Source: Anaerolinea sp. (GTDB lineage Bacteria > Chloroflexota > Anaerolineae > Anaerolineales > Anaerolineaceae). From it: a DNA stretch of 32,120 nucleotides. The stretch lies in contig JARKOV010000074.1 of NCBI GenBank assembly GCA_029975965.1, forward strand, positions 1 to 32,120. The letters run 5' to 3'. The notes under the pieces are model-generated. The model ran no database searches. It had not been told where the DNA came from and saw nothing but the letters and a program-made list of their open reading frames with translations. The number at the start of each line of letters is the position of its first letter. The first letter of the stretch is position 1. Below are positions 7,483 through 13,699 of this stretch, piece by piece. A program made the translations under genes and the position numbers.

Positions 7483-9521
7483 TGGACACGGGTTGCCACC
7501 TATCCACTTCTACCTCTGGGTTCGACCGGCTGGGAGAGCGCTCTCCGGTCATCGCCCTGGCCGGTCAGCCCAACATGGGCAAATCCACGCTGTTCAACCT
7601 GCTCACCGGGCTCAACCAGCACGTGGGCAACTGGCCCGGTAAAACGGTCGAACACCGCGCGGGAACTTTTCGTCATCACGAGCGAGCATTTCATATCGTC
7701 GATCTGCCCGGCACCTACAGCCTGACGGCCAACTCGCCGGAGGAGGTGATCGCGCGCGAATACATCCTGCGCGAGCAGCCCGACGTGGTGGTCGCGGTGG
7801 TCAGCGCGGCCAATCTCGAGCGCAGCCTCTACCTGGTGGCAGAGCTGATCTGCCTGCCGGTTCCGCTGGTGGTGGGACTCAACATGATGGATGTCGCCGA
7901 ACAGGAGGGCATCCGGGTGGAGCCGGACGTGCTGCAGGCGGCGTTGGGCGTGCCGGTGGTGCCGCTGACGGCCACGCGCGCCTCAGGCGTGCGCGCCCTG
8001 CTGGACGAGGTGGAGCGCTGCCTGCTGGGCGAGCGCAAACTCGTCCCGCACCTGCCGGAGATCCGCGCCGACCACCGCGCGCTGATGGATGAGGTCATTC
8101 GCCAGATCGGCTCGGCCGTGCCGGCGCCTTACCCGGTGGAATGGACGGCGATGAAACTGCTCGAGGGCGATGCCGAGATGACCCGCCAGATGAAAGCCGT
8201 GTTGCCGGTCGACCGTTGGACCGCGGTGCAGGCGATCCTCAGCCAGCATGACGACGCGATGCTGGCGATCGCCTCGGGGCGCTACGAATGGATCGGGCGC
8301 ATGGTGCGCGCCGCGGTGATCCAGCCCCGCCTGGGACAGATCAGCCTGACCGACCGCCTCGACCGCGTTGCCACCCACCCCGTCTGGGGGTTGTTCGTCC
8401 TGGCGGGCATTCTTGGCCTGGTCTTCTGGCTCACCTTCACCCTTGGCACGCCCATCCAGGACTGGCTCGACTCCGCCCTGGTGGCTCCGCTGGGCCGGCT
8501 GGCTGCCGGCGCGCTTTCGGGAGCGCCGGGTTGGATGCAAGGCCTGGTGGTGGACGGGATCATTGGCGGGGTCGGCTCGGTGCTGACCTTCCTGCCGATC
8601 ATGGTGATCTTCTTTGCCTCTTTCGGGCTGCTCGAAGACGTGGGCTACATGGCGCGCGCCGCTTACGTGATGGACAATTTCATGCACCTGATGGGGCTGC
8701 ATGGCAAATCGTTCTTGCCCATTTTCCTCGGTTTCGGCTGCAACGTTCCGGCGGTGATGGGCGCACGGGTGATCGACTCCGCGCCGGCTCGCTTGCTGAC
8801 CATCCTGGTCGCGCCGCTGGTGCCCTGCACCGCGCGCATGGCGGTGTTGGCTTTTATCGCCCCGGCCTTCTTCGGCGCGAGCGCCGCGCTCGTCTCGTGG
8901 GGGTTAATCCTGCTGGCGCTGCTCTTGCTGGTGGCGTCGGGGGTGGTGCTCAACCGCATCCTTTTCAAAGGCGAGCGCTCTGCCTTTATCATGGAATTGC
9001 CGCTCTATCACATCCCCAACCGGCGCACCATCGGCCTGCTCGTCTGGCAGCGCTCGCTGTCTTTCGTCAAGAAAGCCGGAACGATCATCCTGGTCATCTC
9101 GGTGATCATCTGGGGTCTGTCGGTCCTTCCCGGCGGCGATCTGCAGACCAGCCTCCTGGCGCGCCTGGGTCACCTGGTCGAGCCGGTCGGGCGCTGGATG
9201 GGGATGGATTGGAAGCTGACCGTCGCGCTGCTGACCAGCTTCCTCGCCAAGGAAAACGCGGTGGCTACCCTGGGCGTCCTGTACGGTGGGGGAGAAGGCG
9301 CCGGGCTGGCGCAGGTGCTGGCGGCCACCTACTCACCGGCCTCCGCGCTGGCCTTTCTGACCGTTTCATTGCTGTTCATCCCCTGCGCGGCGACGGTGGC
9401 GGTGATCCAGCAAGAGACCGGCTCGTGGCGCTGGACGCTGCTCAACGTGGCCTTCATGCTGGCGCTCTCGGTCGGCGCCGGTGTCGCGATGTATGCGGTT
9501 GCCAGGGCATTGGGAGGTTGA
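7482..9521 (+). CDS. feoB: Ferrous iron transporter FeoB
   Basis: 679 residues. The N-terminal GTPase domain shows G1 GQPNMGKS (28-35), the switch segment NWPGKTVE (50-57), G3 DLPG (74-77) and G4 NMMD (134-137). A helical GDI-like linker follows to about 270. The membrane part shows the conserved cysteine motifs LGFGCNVPAVMGAR, LVPCTARMAV and FIPCAATVAV seen in FeoB, within paired Gate segments. The protein moves Fe(II) across the inner membrane, powered or gated by nucleotide hydrolysis. It is shorter than the roughly 770-residue enterobacterial protein, as in many other phyla. It overlaps feoA by one base and is followed by feoC after one base (TGACATG), so all three genes form one operon. 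Confidence 0.97.
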   Translation: MDTGCHLSTSTSGFDRLGERSPVIALAGQPNMGKSTLFNLLTGLNQHVGNWPGKTVEHRAGTFRHHERAFHIVDLPGTYSLTANSPEEVIAREYILREQPDVVVAVVSAANLERSLYLVAELICLPVPLVVGLNMMDVAEQEGIRVEPDVLQAALGVPVVPLTATRASGVRALLDEVERCLLGERKLVPHLPEIRADHRALMDEVIRQIGSAVPAPYPVEWTAMKLLEGDAEMTRQMKAVLPVDRWTAVQAILSQHDDAMLAIASGRYEWIGRMVRAAVIQPRLGQISLTDRLDRVATHPVWGLFVLAGILGLVFWLTFTLGTPIQDWLDSALVAPLGRLAAGALSGAPGWMQGLVVDGIIGGVGSVLTFLPIMVIFFASFGLLEDVGYMARAAYVMDNFMHLMGLHGKSFLPIFLGFGCNVPAVMGARVIDSAPARLLTILVAPLVPCTARMAVLAFIAPAFFGASAALVSWGLILLALLLLVASGVVLNRILFKGERSAFIMELPLYHIPNRRTIGLLVWQRSLSFVKKAGTIILVISVIIWGLSVLPGGDLQTSLLARLGHLVEPVGRWMGMDWKLTVALLTSFLAKENAVATLGVLYGGGEGAGLAQVLAATYSPASALAFLTVSLLFIPCAATVAVIQQETGSWRWTLLNVAFMLALSVGAGVAMYAVARALGG

Positions 9522-9522
9522 C

Positions 9523-9756
9523 ATGCTCGAGTCGCTGCTGACCGAGATCCGCAATGGCGGGACGCTGCAACCGGTGACATTGGCCGCCCGCTTGAATCTC
9601 CAACTCGGGTTGGTCGAGGCGATGCTCGAGGACCTCGAGCGCAGAGGTCTGCTGACTCAGGTGGACGTCGACTGCAACTCGTCCTGCGGCGGGTGCTCGC
9701 TGGCAGGCGCTTGCGGTCCGGGACGCTCTAAAGCGCGCGTGTGGCAGCTTAAATAG
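9523..9756 (+). CDS. feoC: FeoC-like winged-helix protein with a four-cysteine cluster
   Basis: 77 residues. Residues 1-48 form a winged helix (LLTEIRNGGTLQPVTLAARL, then a second helix VEAMLEDLERRGLL). They are followed by cysteines C51, C55, C58 and C64, a pattern that fits an Fe-S-binding wing as in FeoC. The start is ATG 9523, with GGGAGG five bases upstream, directly after the feoB stop. FeoC is thought to sense iron or oxygen and protect FeoB from proteolysis, and may act as a regulator. Ends with a basic, lysine-rich tail. The family fit rests on gene order plus the winged helix and Cys cluster. Confidence 0.85.
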   Translation: MLESLLTEIRNGGTLQPVTLAARLNLQLGLVEAMLEDLERRGLLTQVDVDCNSSCGGCSLAGACGPGRSKARVWQLK

Positions 9757-9761
9757 CCAAA

Positions 9762-9800
9762 CATGAATCTTCCCGAATTTAATGTTCGGGGTGATTCATG
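9762..9800. terminator. Long hairpin downstream of feoC
   Basis: CATGAATC (9762-9769) pairs with GATTCATG (9793-9800), and CCCGAA (9772-9777) pairs with TTCGGG (9785-9790), separated by a 2-by-2 internal mismatch with a 7-base loop. It starts 6 bases after the feoC stop. There is no T-tract, so it may end transcription only with help or may protect the mRNA 3' end. Confidence 0.6.
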
Positions 9801-9812
9801 TCGAAGAACCCC

Positions 9813-9850
9813 ATCCCCCGCCTTGGGGCGGGGGATTACAGGGGGTGGGG
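9813..9850. repeat. GC-rich hairpin overlapping a G-quadruplex motif
   Basis: ATCCCCCGCC (9813-9822) and GGCGGGGGAT (9827-9836) form a perfect 10-bp stem with a 4-base loop. The plus strand also has four G-runs at 9825-9828, 9830-9834, 9841-9845 and 9847-9850 with loops of 1, 6 and 1 bases, a textbook quadruplex pattern. The two structures share bases and exclude each other. The element lies between the convergent feoC and bacterioferritin genes. The rest of the 9757-9922 gap holds nothing else recognised. Confidence 0.6.
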
Positions 9851-9922
9851 ATTATTCGACTCAACGCGCTTATGAAAGGTTAAATGCGGGGCGAGTCGTG
9901 TTTGGTTTATTTCCCGAAAACG

Positions 9923-10423
9923 CTATTCTGCCGCAGGCTGCCCGGCAGCGAACCCCTTGCTGCGCTCGATCGATTGCAGCGCCAGGTAGCGCTCGCCGAA
10001 CTGCCGCACCTTGTCCAGCTCGTTGTCGAACTGGTCGAAGTGGCCTTCTTCGTCGAGCACCAGTTGCTCGAAGATCTTCTTGGTCGCCGAGTCGGCGTTG
10101 GCGGCGCACTCGTTGGCCCACAAGTTGTACTCGCGGGCGCTGCCCTCTTCCATCATGCGCGCTTTCTCCAGCATGCCGGCCACATCGTGGATCAGCTCCA
10201 CTTCGCTGGCAGGCCACATCTTAACCTCTCCCTTCAAAAAGAGGATCCGTTCGGCGAGGGTCTCGACGTGTCCCATCTCCAGGATGGCGGTGCGCTTGAA
10301 CAGCGCGGAGAGTAGGTCGTAGCCCTGGTCGTCGAGGTGGAAGTGGAAGTACATATATTGGTGGACAGCCGCCAGCTCGTCCGCGACGGCGCGATTCAAC
10401 AGCTCGATGCTTTTCTCGTGCAT
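9923..10423 (-). CDS. bfr: Bacterioferritin-type ferritin
   Basis: 166 residues forming a four-helix ferritin. Ferroxidase ligands are visible: E16 in the first helix (AVADELAAVHQY), E49 and H52 in ILEMGHVE, and E/H in the last helix (LVLDEEGHFDQF). M50 sits exactly between E49 and H52, where bacterioferritins carry the methionine that binds heme between subunits, so heme binding is plausible. The protein oxidises Fe(II) and stores Fe(III) as a 24-subunit cage. The short C-terminal tail is alanine/glutamate rich. The ATG at 10423 has AAGGAG upstream, and a TATAAT box lies about 48 bases before it. It is convergent with feoABC, completing a local iron uptake-storage-heme set. Confidence 0.9.
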   Translation of the reverse strand: MHEKSIELLNRAVADELAAVHQYMYFHFHLDDQGYDLLSALFKRTAILEMGHVETLAERILFLKGEVKMWPASEVELIHDVAGMLEKARMMEEGSAREYNLWANECAANADSATKKIFEQLVLDEEGHFDQFDNELDKVRQFGERYLALQSIERSKGFAAGQPAAE

Positions 10424-10470
10424 GGGGGAGTCTCCTTCCGTTTGTGAAATTTCCTACAATCGATGGATTA

Positions 10471-10476
10471 ATTATA
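10471..10476 (-). promoter_or_regulatory. -10 box of the bacterioferritin gene
   Basis: A perfect TATAAT on the minus strand gives a leader of roughly 40 bases to the ATG at 10423, which has its own AAGGAG site. The -35 region abuts the palindromic repeat block and shows no clear hexamer. Confidence 0.5.
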
Positions 10477-10513
10477 CCGTCAGATGGGGCATCGCAGCAG
10501 TGGAAACGCAAGA

Positions 10514-10786
10514 TCGGTTGCGGGTGATCGCGCAGCGAGCGAAGCAGACTCTCTTGCGTGCCTGCCGGGGACAAAGAGAGGCTGCCGCGTCGCCGCGAGC
10601 GGCTCCTCGCAGCGACGGGTCGGCCATTGCGAAATCGCGCAGCGAGCGAAGCAATCTCTCTTGTGTGCCTGCCGGGGGCAAAGAGAGGCTGCCGCGTCGC
10701 CGCGAGCGGCTCCTCGCAGCGACGGGTCGGTCGTTGCGAAATCGCGCAGCGAGCGAAGCAATCTCTCTTGTGTGCTTATTGGGGGC
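10514..10786 (-). repeat. Tandem 107-bp palindromic repeats (two full elements and one partial)
   Basis: The 20-base word beginning ATCGCGCAGCG starts at 10527, 10634 and 10741, a period of exactly 107 bases. Read on the minus strand, each unit has a left arm beginning GTCGCTGCGAGG and ending in CTCTC, a spacer of about 22 bases, and a right arm GAGATTGCTTCG...TCGCAAYG. Units one and two are about 10514-10616 and 10623-10723; a third keeps only its right arm (about 10730-10786). Units differ by a few substitutions. The block fills most of the 395-base gap between bacterioferritin and the Crp/Fnr gene. The period is not a multiple of three and open frames crossing it are not credible genes. 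It matches the design of the single element at 25800-25906. Confidence 0.85.
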
Positions 10787-10818
10787 AAGCGAAGATGGCG
10801 GCGCAATACCCGCTACGG

Positions 10819-11556
10819 TTATGCGGGTTTAAGATTTTCAGGATCGCTCGCGCCGGCTTGCGGGGGCAAATCTTCGGCGATTTTGACCAGCCCGTGTGGA
10901 AAGCGGATGAGCAGCTTTTCACGCCCGGCCTGCACCAGTCCCCTGTTTTCCCATTGCTGCAGGATGCGGCTGACGGTGAAGAGGGTGGTGCCCGACATCT
11001 CCGCCAGGTCCTGGCGGGTCAGGGGCAGGTCGAGCAGCACCCCTTCGGCGGTCTTTTTGCCGGCCTGGTTGGCCAGGCGGAGCACGGTTCGCGCCAGGCG
11101 GCGTTCCACCCGTTCGGTAGCCAGCTCGCGGTAGCGATTCTGGAACTCCCGCACATGCCCGGCCAGCACCTTCATCGCGTTCAAACCCATGCGAGGGAAA
11201 AGCTGGATCAGGGATACCATGCGCTGCTGGGACCAATAGATCACCCGGCTGTTCTCGGCTGCCTCCGCCGAAACCGGGTACACCGCGCCCTCCACCAGGC
11301 TGATCGCCGCGAACAACATGCCGGGTGTCATCACGCGCATCAGCACCTGTTGCCCGTCGTCCGATAGCTGGTACAGCTTGATGCGCCCGCTTTTCAAAAC
11401 AAACACCCGCTCGGCGGGGTCATCCTGGTAGAACAAAAAACTGCCCGCTTCGAAGGCCAGCTCGCGCGCCTCGGCAAGGATCATGTCGAGAGATTGCGCA
11501 GGCAATCCCTGGAACAATTCGATACTGCTGAGAAGAGAGACATCACTGGCGGGCAT
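10819..11556 (-). CDS. Crp/Fnr family transcriptional regulator without cysteines
   Basis: 245 residues: a cyclic-nucleotide-binding-like beta-roll (about 10-125), the long dimer helix (about 125-150, MKVLAGHVREFQNRYRELATERVERRL) and a winged helix at 155-225. The recognition helix reads TLFTVSRILQQWE (191-203). R197 and S196 match the conserved Ser-Arg of FNR, but the position of the usual DNA-contacting glutamate (E209 in FNR, E181 in CRP) is F193. The protein contains no cysteine, so it is not an Fe-S FNR; heme or NO sensing as in DNR-type members is possible but unproven. A TAAAAT -10 lies at 11578-11583. It is divergent from the CxxC redox gene across a gap containing a dyad of Crp/Fnr geometry, so it probably controls that operon and perhaps itself. 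Confidence 0.9.
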   Translation of the reverse strand: MPASDVSLLSSIELFQGLPAQSLDMILAEARELAFEAGSFLFYQDDPAERVFVLKSGRIKLYQLSDDGQQVLMRVMTPGMLFAAISLVEGAVYPVSAEAAENSRVIYWSQQRMVSLIQLFPRMGLNAMKVLAGHVREFQNRYRELATERVERRLARTVLRLANQAGKKTAEGVLLDLPLTRQDLAEMSGTTLFTVSRILQQWENRGLVQAGREKLLIRFPHGLVKIAEDLPPQAGASDPENLKPA

Positions 11557-11577
11557 GATCGATCACCGTCAGCCTTG

Positions 11578-11601
11578 ATTTTACCCGAACTGGCGCGCCA
11601 G
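11578..11601 (-). promoter_or_regulatory. Crp/Fnr gene promoter with a 12-bp palindrome
   Basis: TAAAAT (11578-11583, minus strand) is a plausible -10 with a start near 11571. The perfect palindrome CTGGCGCGCCAG (11590-11601) falls between the -10 and the -35 position, where a bound repressor would block polymerase. It may also be chance in GC-rich DNA. Confidence 0.35.
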
Positions 11602-11617
11602 CGCAGCACCCGGTGTG

Positions 11618-11660
11618 TTTGCGATAGCGCAAAGAACAGCCCAATGCCTGCCTGTATAGT
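11618..11660 (+). promoter_or_regulatory. Class II Crp/Fnr-type promoter of the redox protein-ywiC operon
   Basis: The dyad TTTGCG-ATAG-CGCAAA (11618-11633) has the half-site-N4-half-site geometry of FNR boxes (TTGAT-N4-ATCAA) but with TTGCG half-sites. The downstream -10 TATAGT (11655-11660) predicts a start at 11667, which puts the dyad centre at -41.5, the exact position of class II activator sites. No -35 hexamer is needed or seen. Confidence 0.6.
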
Positions 11661-11704
11661 GAATTTAACAGAGCAATCCCCTGGGGCAGAAAATCGAGGA
11701 ATCG

Positions 11705-11926
11705 GTGAAGAGCAAAGTGCAACTGGATGGAAACATGAGCGTCGCGGACCTGCTGGACAAGTGGCCGCAGGCAGCGCCGGTTTTCATCCGCCGCCGCATG
11801 GCCTGCATCGGGTGCAGCATGGCGATGTTCGAGACCCTCGAAGATGCCGCGCGGATCTACGGCGTGCTCCCACGCGTTTTCATCAACGAGCTTCAAGCGG
11901 CGATCGAGACCCCCTCTGGAGAGTGA
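11705..11926 (+). CDS. DUF1858-type, hybrid-cluster-protein-associated redox disulfide protein
   Basis: 73 residues starting at GTG 11705, with GAGGA four bases upstream. The fold pattern MSVADLLDKWPQAAPVFIRRR-MACIGCSMAMFETLEDAARIYGV matches the small domain often found beside hybrid cluster protein genes and related to the ScdA N-terminus. C34 and C37 form a CxxC motif that could cycle between thiol and disulfide or bind a metal cluster. Members are linked to anaerobic and nitrosative-stress repair, but no biochemical activity is firmly known. It is the first gene after the proposed class II promoter, and its stop precedes the ywiC start by three bases, so the two genes form an operon. Confidence 0.8.
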   Translation: MKSKVQLDGNMSVADLLDKWPQAAPVFIRRRMACIGCSMAMFETLEDAARIYGVLPRVFINELQAAIETPSGE

Positions 11927-11929
11927 TCC

Positions 11930-12778
11930 ATGGCGCAGGCGGCGAGATCGTTTTCATGGGCATCGGCGCTGCGCGCCCGCCACATCGCGCTCCCGCCCGA
12001 ACACGGTGCATGGGTCTTTTTGTTCAGCCCGCTGGTCATCGGGCTGGCGCTGGGCGGGGTCAGGCTGCCCAGCCTGCTGCTGGTGATTGGGTTGGTGGCC
12101 GCTTTTCTCTCCCGGCAGCCATTGGCGATGGTGGTCAAGGCGCTCAGCGGGCGCAGGTCGAAGGATGAGCTGCCCGCCGCCGGGCTGTGGCTGGCGATCT
12201 ATGCGACGGTGGGGCTGGCGGCGGTGGCAAGCCTGGCACTCCTGGGGCACGGTTACCTGCTCTGGCTGGGCATCCCGGCGCTGGCCGTGTTCGCCTGGCA
12301 CCTGTGGTTGGTCAGTCGACGGGCCGAGCGCCGGCAGATGCTGGTTGAAATCGTCGCCAGCGGGGTGCTGGCGTTATCCGCGCCCGCCGCTTACTGGACC
12401 GGGCGCCAGGCGGCTGACCCCGGCGGCTGGCTGCTGTGGGGCCTGGCCTGGCTGCAGGTCGCCGGGACGATTCTTTACGCCTACCTGCGCCTGGAGCAAA
12501 GAACGCTGAAGCAAATGCCAACCTTGCGCGAGTCGCTGGCGATGGCGCGCCCGGCGTTCATTTACAACCTGGCGGCGTTCGCCCTGGTCGTGGTCCTGGC
12601 CGGCGCGCGCGTGACGCCGCCCTGGCTGCCGCTGGCTTACCTGCTCCAGCCGCTCGAAGTCGCCTGGGGAGTGCTTCGCCCGGCGGTGGGCGTCAAACCG
12701 AAAGCGATTGGCATCCGCCAGTTGATCGTCAGCAGCCTGTTCACAGCGCTGTTTGTGGTCACCTGGCTGGTGCCGTGA
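11930..12778 (+). CDS. YwiC-like integral membrane protein
   Basis: 282 residues with about eight hydrophobic helices. The N-terminal PPEHGAWVFLFSPLVIGL matches the conserved start of YwiC-like proteins, including the HGAW motif. A polar stretch LEQRTLKQMPTLRESLAMARPAF lies between the last helices. In Bacillus, ywiC lies in the fnr/nar (anaerobic nitrate respiration) region, and its function is unknown. Here it again lies next to a Crp/Fnr regulator and just upstream of a molybdenum-cofactor gene, so a role in anaerobic respiration is likely, though the molecule it handles is unknown. GGAG about eight bases upstream serves the ATG. Confidence 0.75.
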   Translation: MAQAARSFSWASALRARHIALPPEHGAWVFLFSPLVIGLALGGVRLPSLLLVIGLVAAFLSRQPLAMVVKALSGRRSKDELPAAGLWLAIYATVGLAAVASLALLGHGYLLWLGIPALAVFAWHLWLVSRRAERRQMLVEIVASGVLALSAPAAYWTGRQAADPGGWLLWGLAWLQVAGTILYAYLRLEQRTLKQMPTLRESLAMARPAFIYNLAAFALVVVLAGARVTPPWLPLAYLLQPLEVAWGVLRPAVGVKPKAIGIRQLIVSSLFTALFVVTWLVP

Positions 12779-12809
12779 TGCGATCTTCTTCCCCCACCAC
12801 CCATGCGGA

Positions 12810-12838
12810 TTTTCACGCCGCCGTCGATCCCTTATAAT
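12810..12838 (+). promoter_or_regulatory. Leaderless promoter of mobA
   Basis: TTTTCA (12810-12815), a 17-base spacer and a perfect TATAAT (12833-12838) end five bases before the mobA ATG at 12844. The expected start site coincides with the A of the ATG, and no Shine-Dalgarno sequence is present, so the transcript should be leaderless. Confidence 0.6.
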
Positions 12839-12843
12839 GGGTC

Positions 12844-13473
12844 ATGCGCGCAATTCAGCCGGATAACCAGGTCACGCTTGCTATCCTCGCCGGAGGTGGC
12901 TCGACGCGAATGGGGCAAGAAAAGGCGCTGTTGCCCTTCGTGGGCGAGCCGCTGATCCAGCGCATTGTGGCGCGTGGCCTTCTGCTGACCCCGCACATCC
13001 TGATCGTCACCAACCATCCCGAAGCTTTCGAATTCCTGCGTTTGCCCCTGAGCGGCGACCTGTACCCGGCGGCAGGTCCCCTGGTGGGGCTGTACACGGC
13101 CCTGAAAGTGGCGCAGACTCCGCGGGTCGCCCTGGTCGGCTGCGACATGCCCTTCGCCAGCCCGGCTGTGTTTGCCAGCCTGCTCGAATGGCTCGACCAC
13201 GAGCCGTGCGACGCCGCCATCCCGAAAAGCGAGCGCGGATTAGAGCCTCTGCACGCCGTTTACCGCCGGGAGGCCTGCCTTCCGGCAGTGCAGTCCGCGC
13301 TGGACGCCGGCGAGCGCTCGCTGGCTGGGTGGCTGTCGCGGGTGCGGGCGTGCGAGGTGCCGGCCGAGCGCCTACGAACCTTTGACCCCGGCCTGAACGC
13401 CTTTTGCAACCTGAACACGCCCGAGGAATACCGCGACGCGCAGCGCGACGCATCGGAAAACGAACGACCTTAA
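12844..13473 (+). CDS. mobA: Molybdenum cofactor guanylyltransferase (MobA family)
   Basis: 209 residues with the nucleotidyltransferase signature ILAGGGSTRMGQEKALLPF (14-32), GDLYPAAGPLVGLYTAL, the metal-binding GCDMPF, EPLHAVYRR and the closing FCNLNTPEEY motif. MobA transfers GMP from GTP to molybdopterin to make the guanine dinucleotide cofactor of DMSO reductase-family enzymes such as nitrate reductases and formate dehydrogenases. No molybdoenzyme gene is in the window. The ATG lies directly at the predicted transcription start. Location after ywiC and the Crp/Fnr regulator fits an anaerobic-respiration theme. A MocA-type cytidylyltransferase cannot be fully excluded by eye. Confidence 0.85.
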   Translation: MRAIQPDNQVTLAILAGGGSTRMGQEKALLPFVGEPLIQRIVARGLLLTPHILIVTNHPEAFEFLRLPLSGDLYPAAGPLVGLYTALKVAQTPRVALVGCDMPFASPAVFASLLEWLDHEPCDAAIPKSERGLEPLHAVYRREACLPAVQSALDAGERSLAGWLSRVRACEVPAERLRTFDPGLNAFCNLNTPEEYRDAQRDASENERP

Positions 13474-13521
13474 AAAAACGGGCTGTCCAGGCTTTCTTAG
13501 ACCACCCCGTTCGAGACAGCC
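13472..13521 (-). terminator. Intrinsic terminator downstream of the metal exporter gene
   Basis: On the minus strand GGCTGTC (13521-13515) and GACAGCC (13487-13481) are separated by 27 bases and followed by CG and seven T (13478-13472). It lies about 180 bases beyond the exporter's stop. The intervening 13522-13699 holds several short GC-rich hairpins and no credible gene. The T-run overlaps the mobA stop codon on the other strand. Confidence 0.5.
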
Positions 13522-13699
13522 TCACCGTTGTGAAAACCCGGCGAGCCTATGCCGGGAAGGTGGCGGTCTCCGCCAGCACGAAGGTGGCCTGCGCGGGGAT
13601 ATCTGCGGAGGAGCTGCCTCAGCGCGACCCCCGTAGCGGCAAGTACCGCCACGTCTGGTTGGAGCGTAATGGGTAGACCGGGCCTGCCCGAGACAAGCG

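Noticed and set aside
9825..9850. CRISPR or tandem repeat reading of the G-rich run
   Set aside because: There are no regularly spaced repeats with unique spacers; only G-runs of 4-5 bases.
10407..11367. Plus- and minus-strand open frames across the 107-bp repeats
   Set aside because: The repeat period is not a multiple of three, the frames differ from copy to copy, and the products are low-complexity arginine/alanine-rich translations of repeats that run antisense into the Crp/Fnr gene.
13404..13676. 90-codon plus-strand frame after mobA
   Set aside because: It starts inside mobA in another frame, has no ribosome site and no recognisable protein features; GC-rich DNA gives such frames by chance.
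13474..13699. RNase P RNA, tmRNA, SRP RNA or a known riboswitch
   Set aside because: The conserved core words of these RNAs are not present in order on either strand, and the gap is too short for RNase P RNA.
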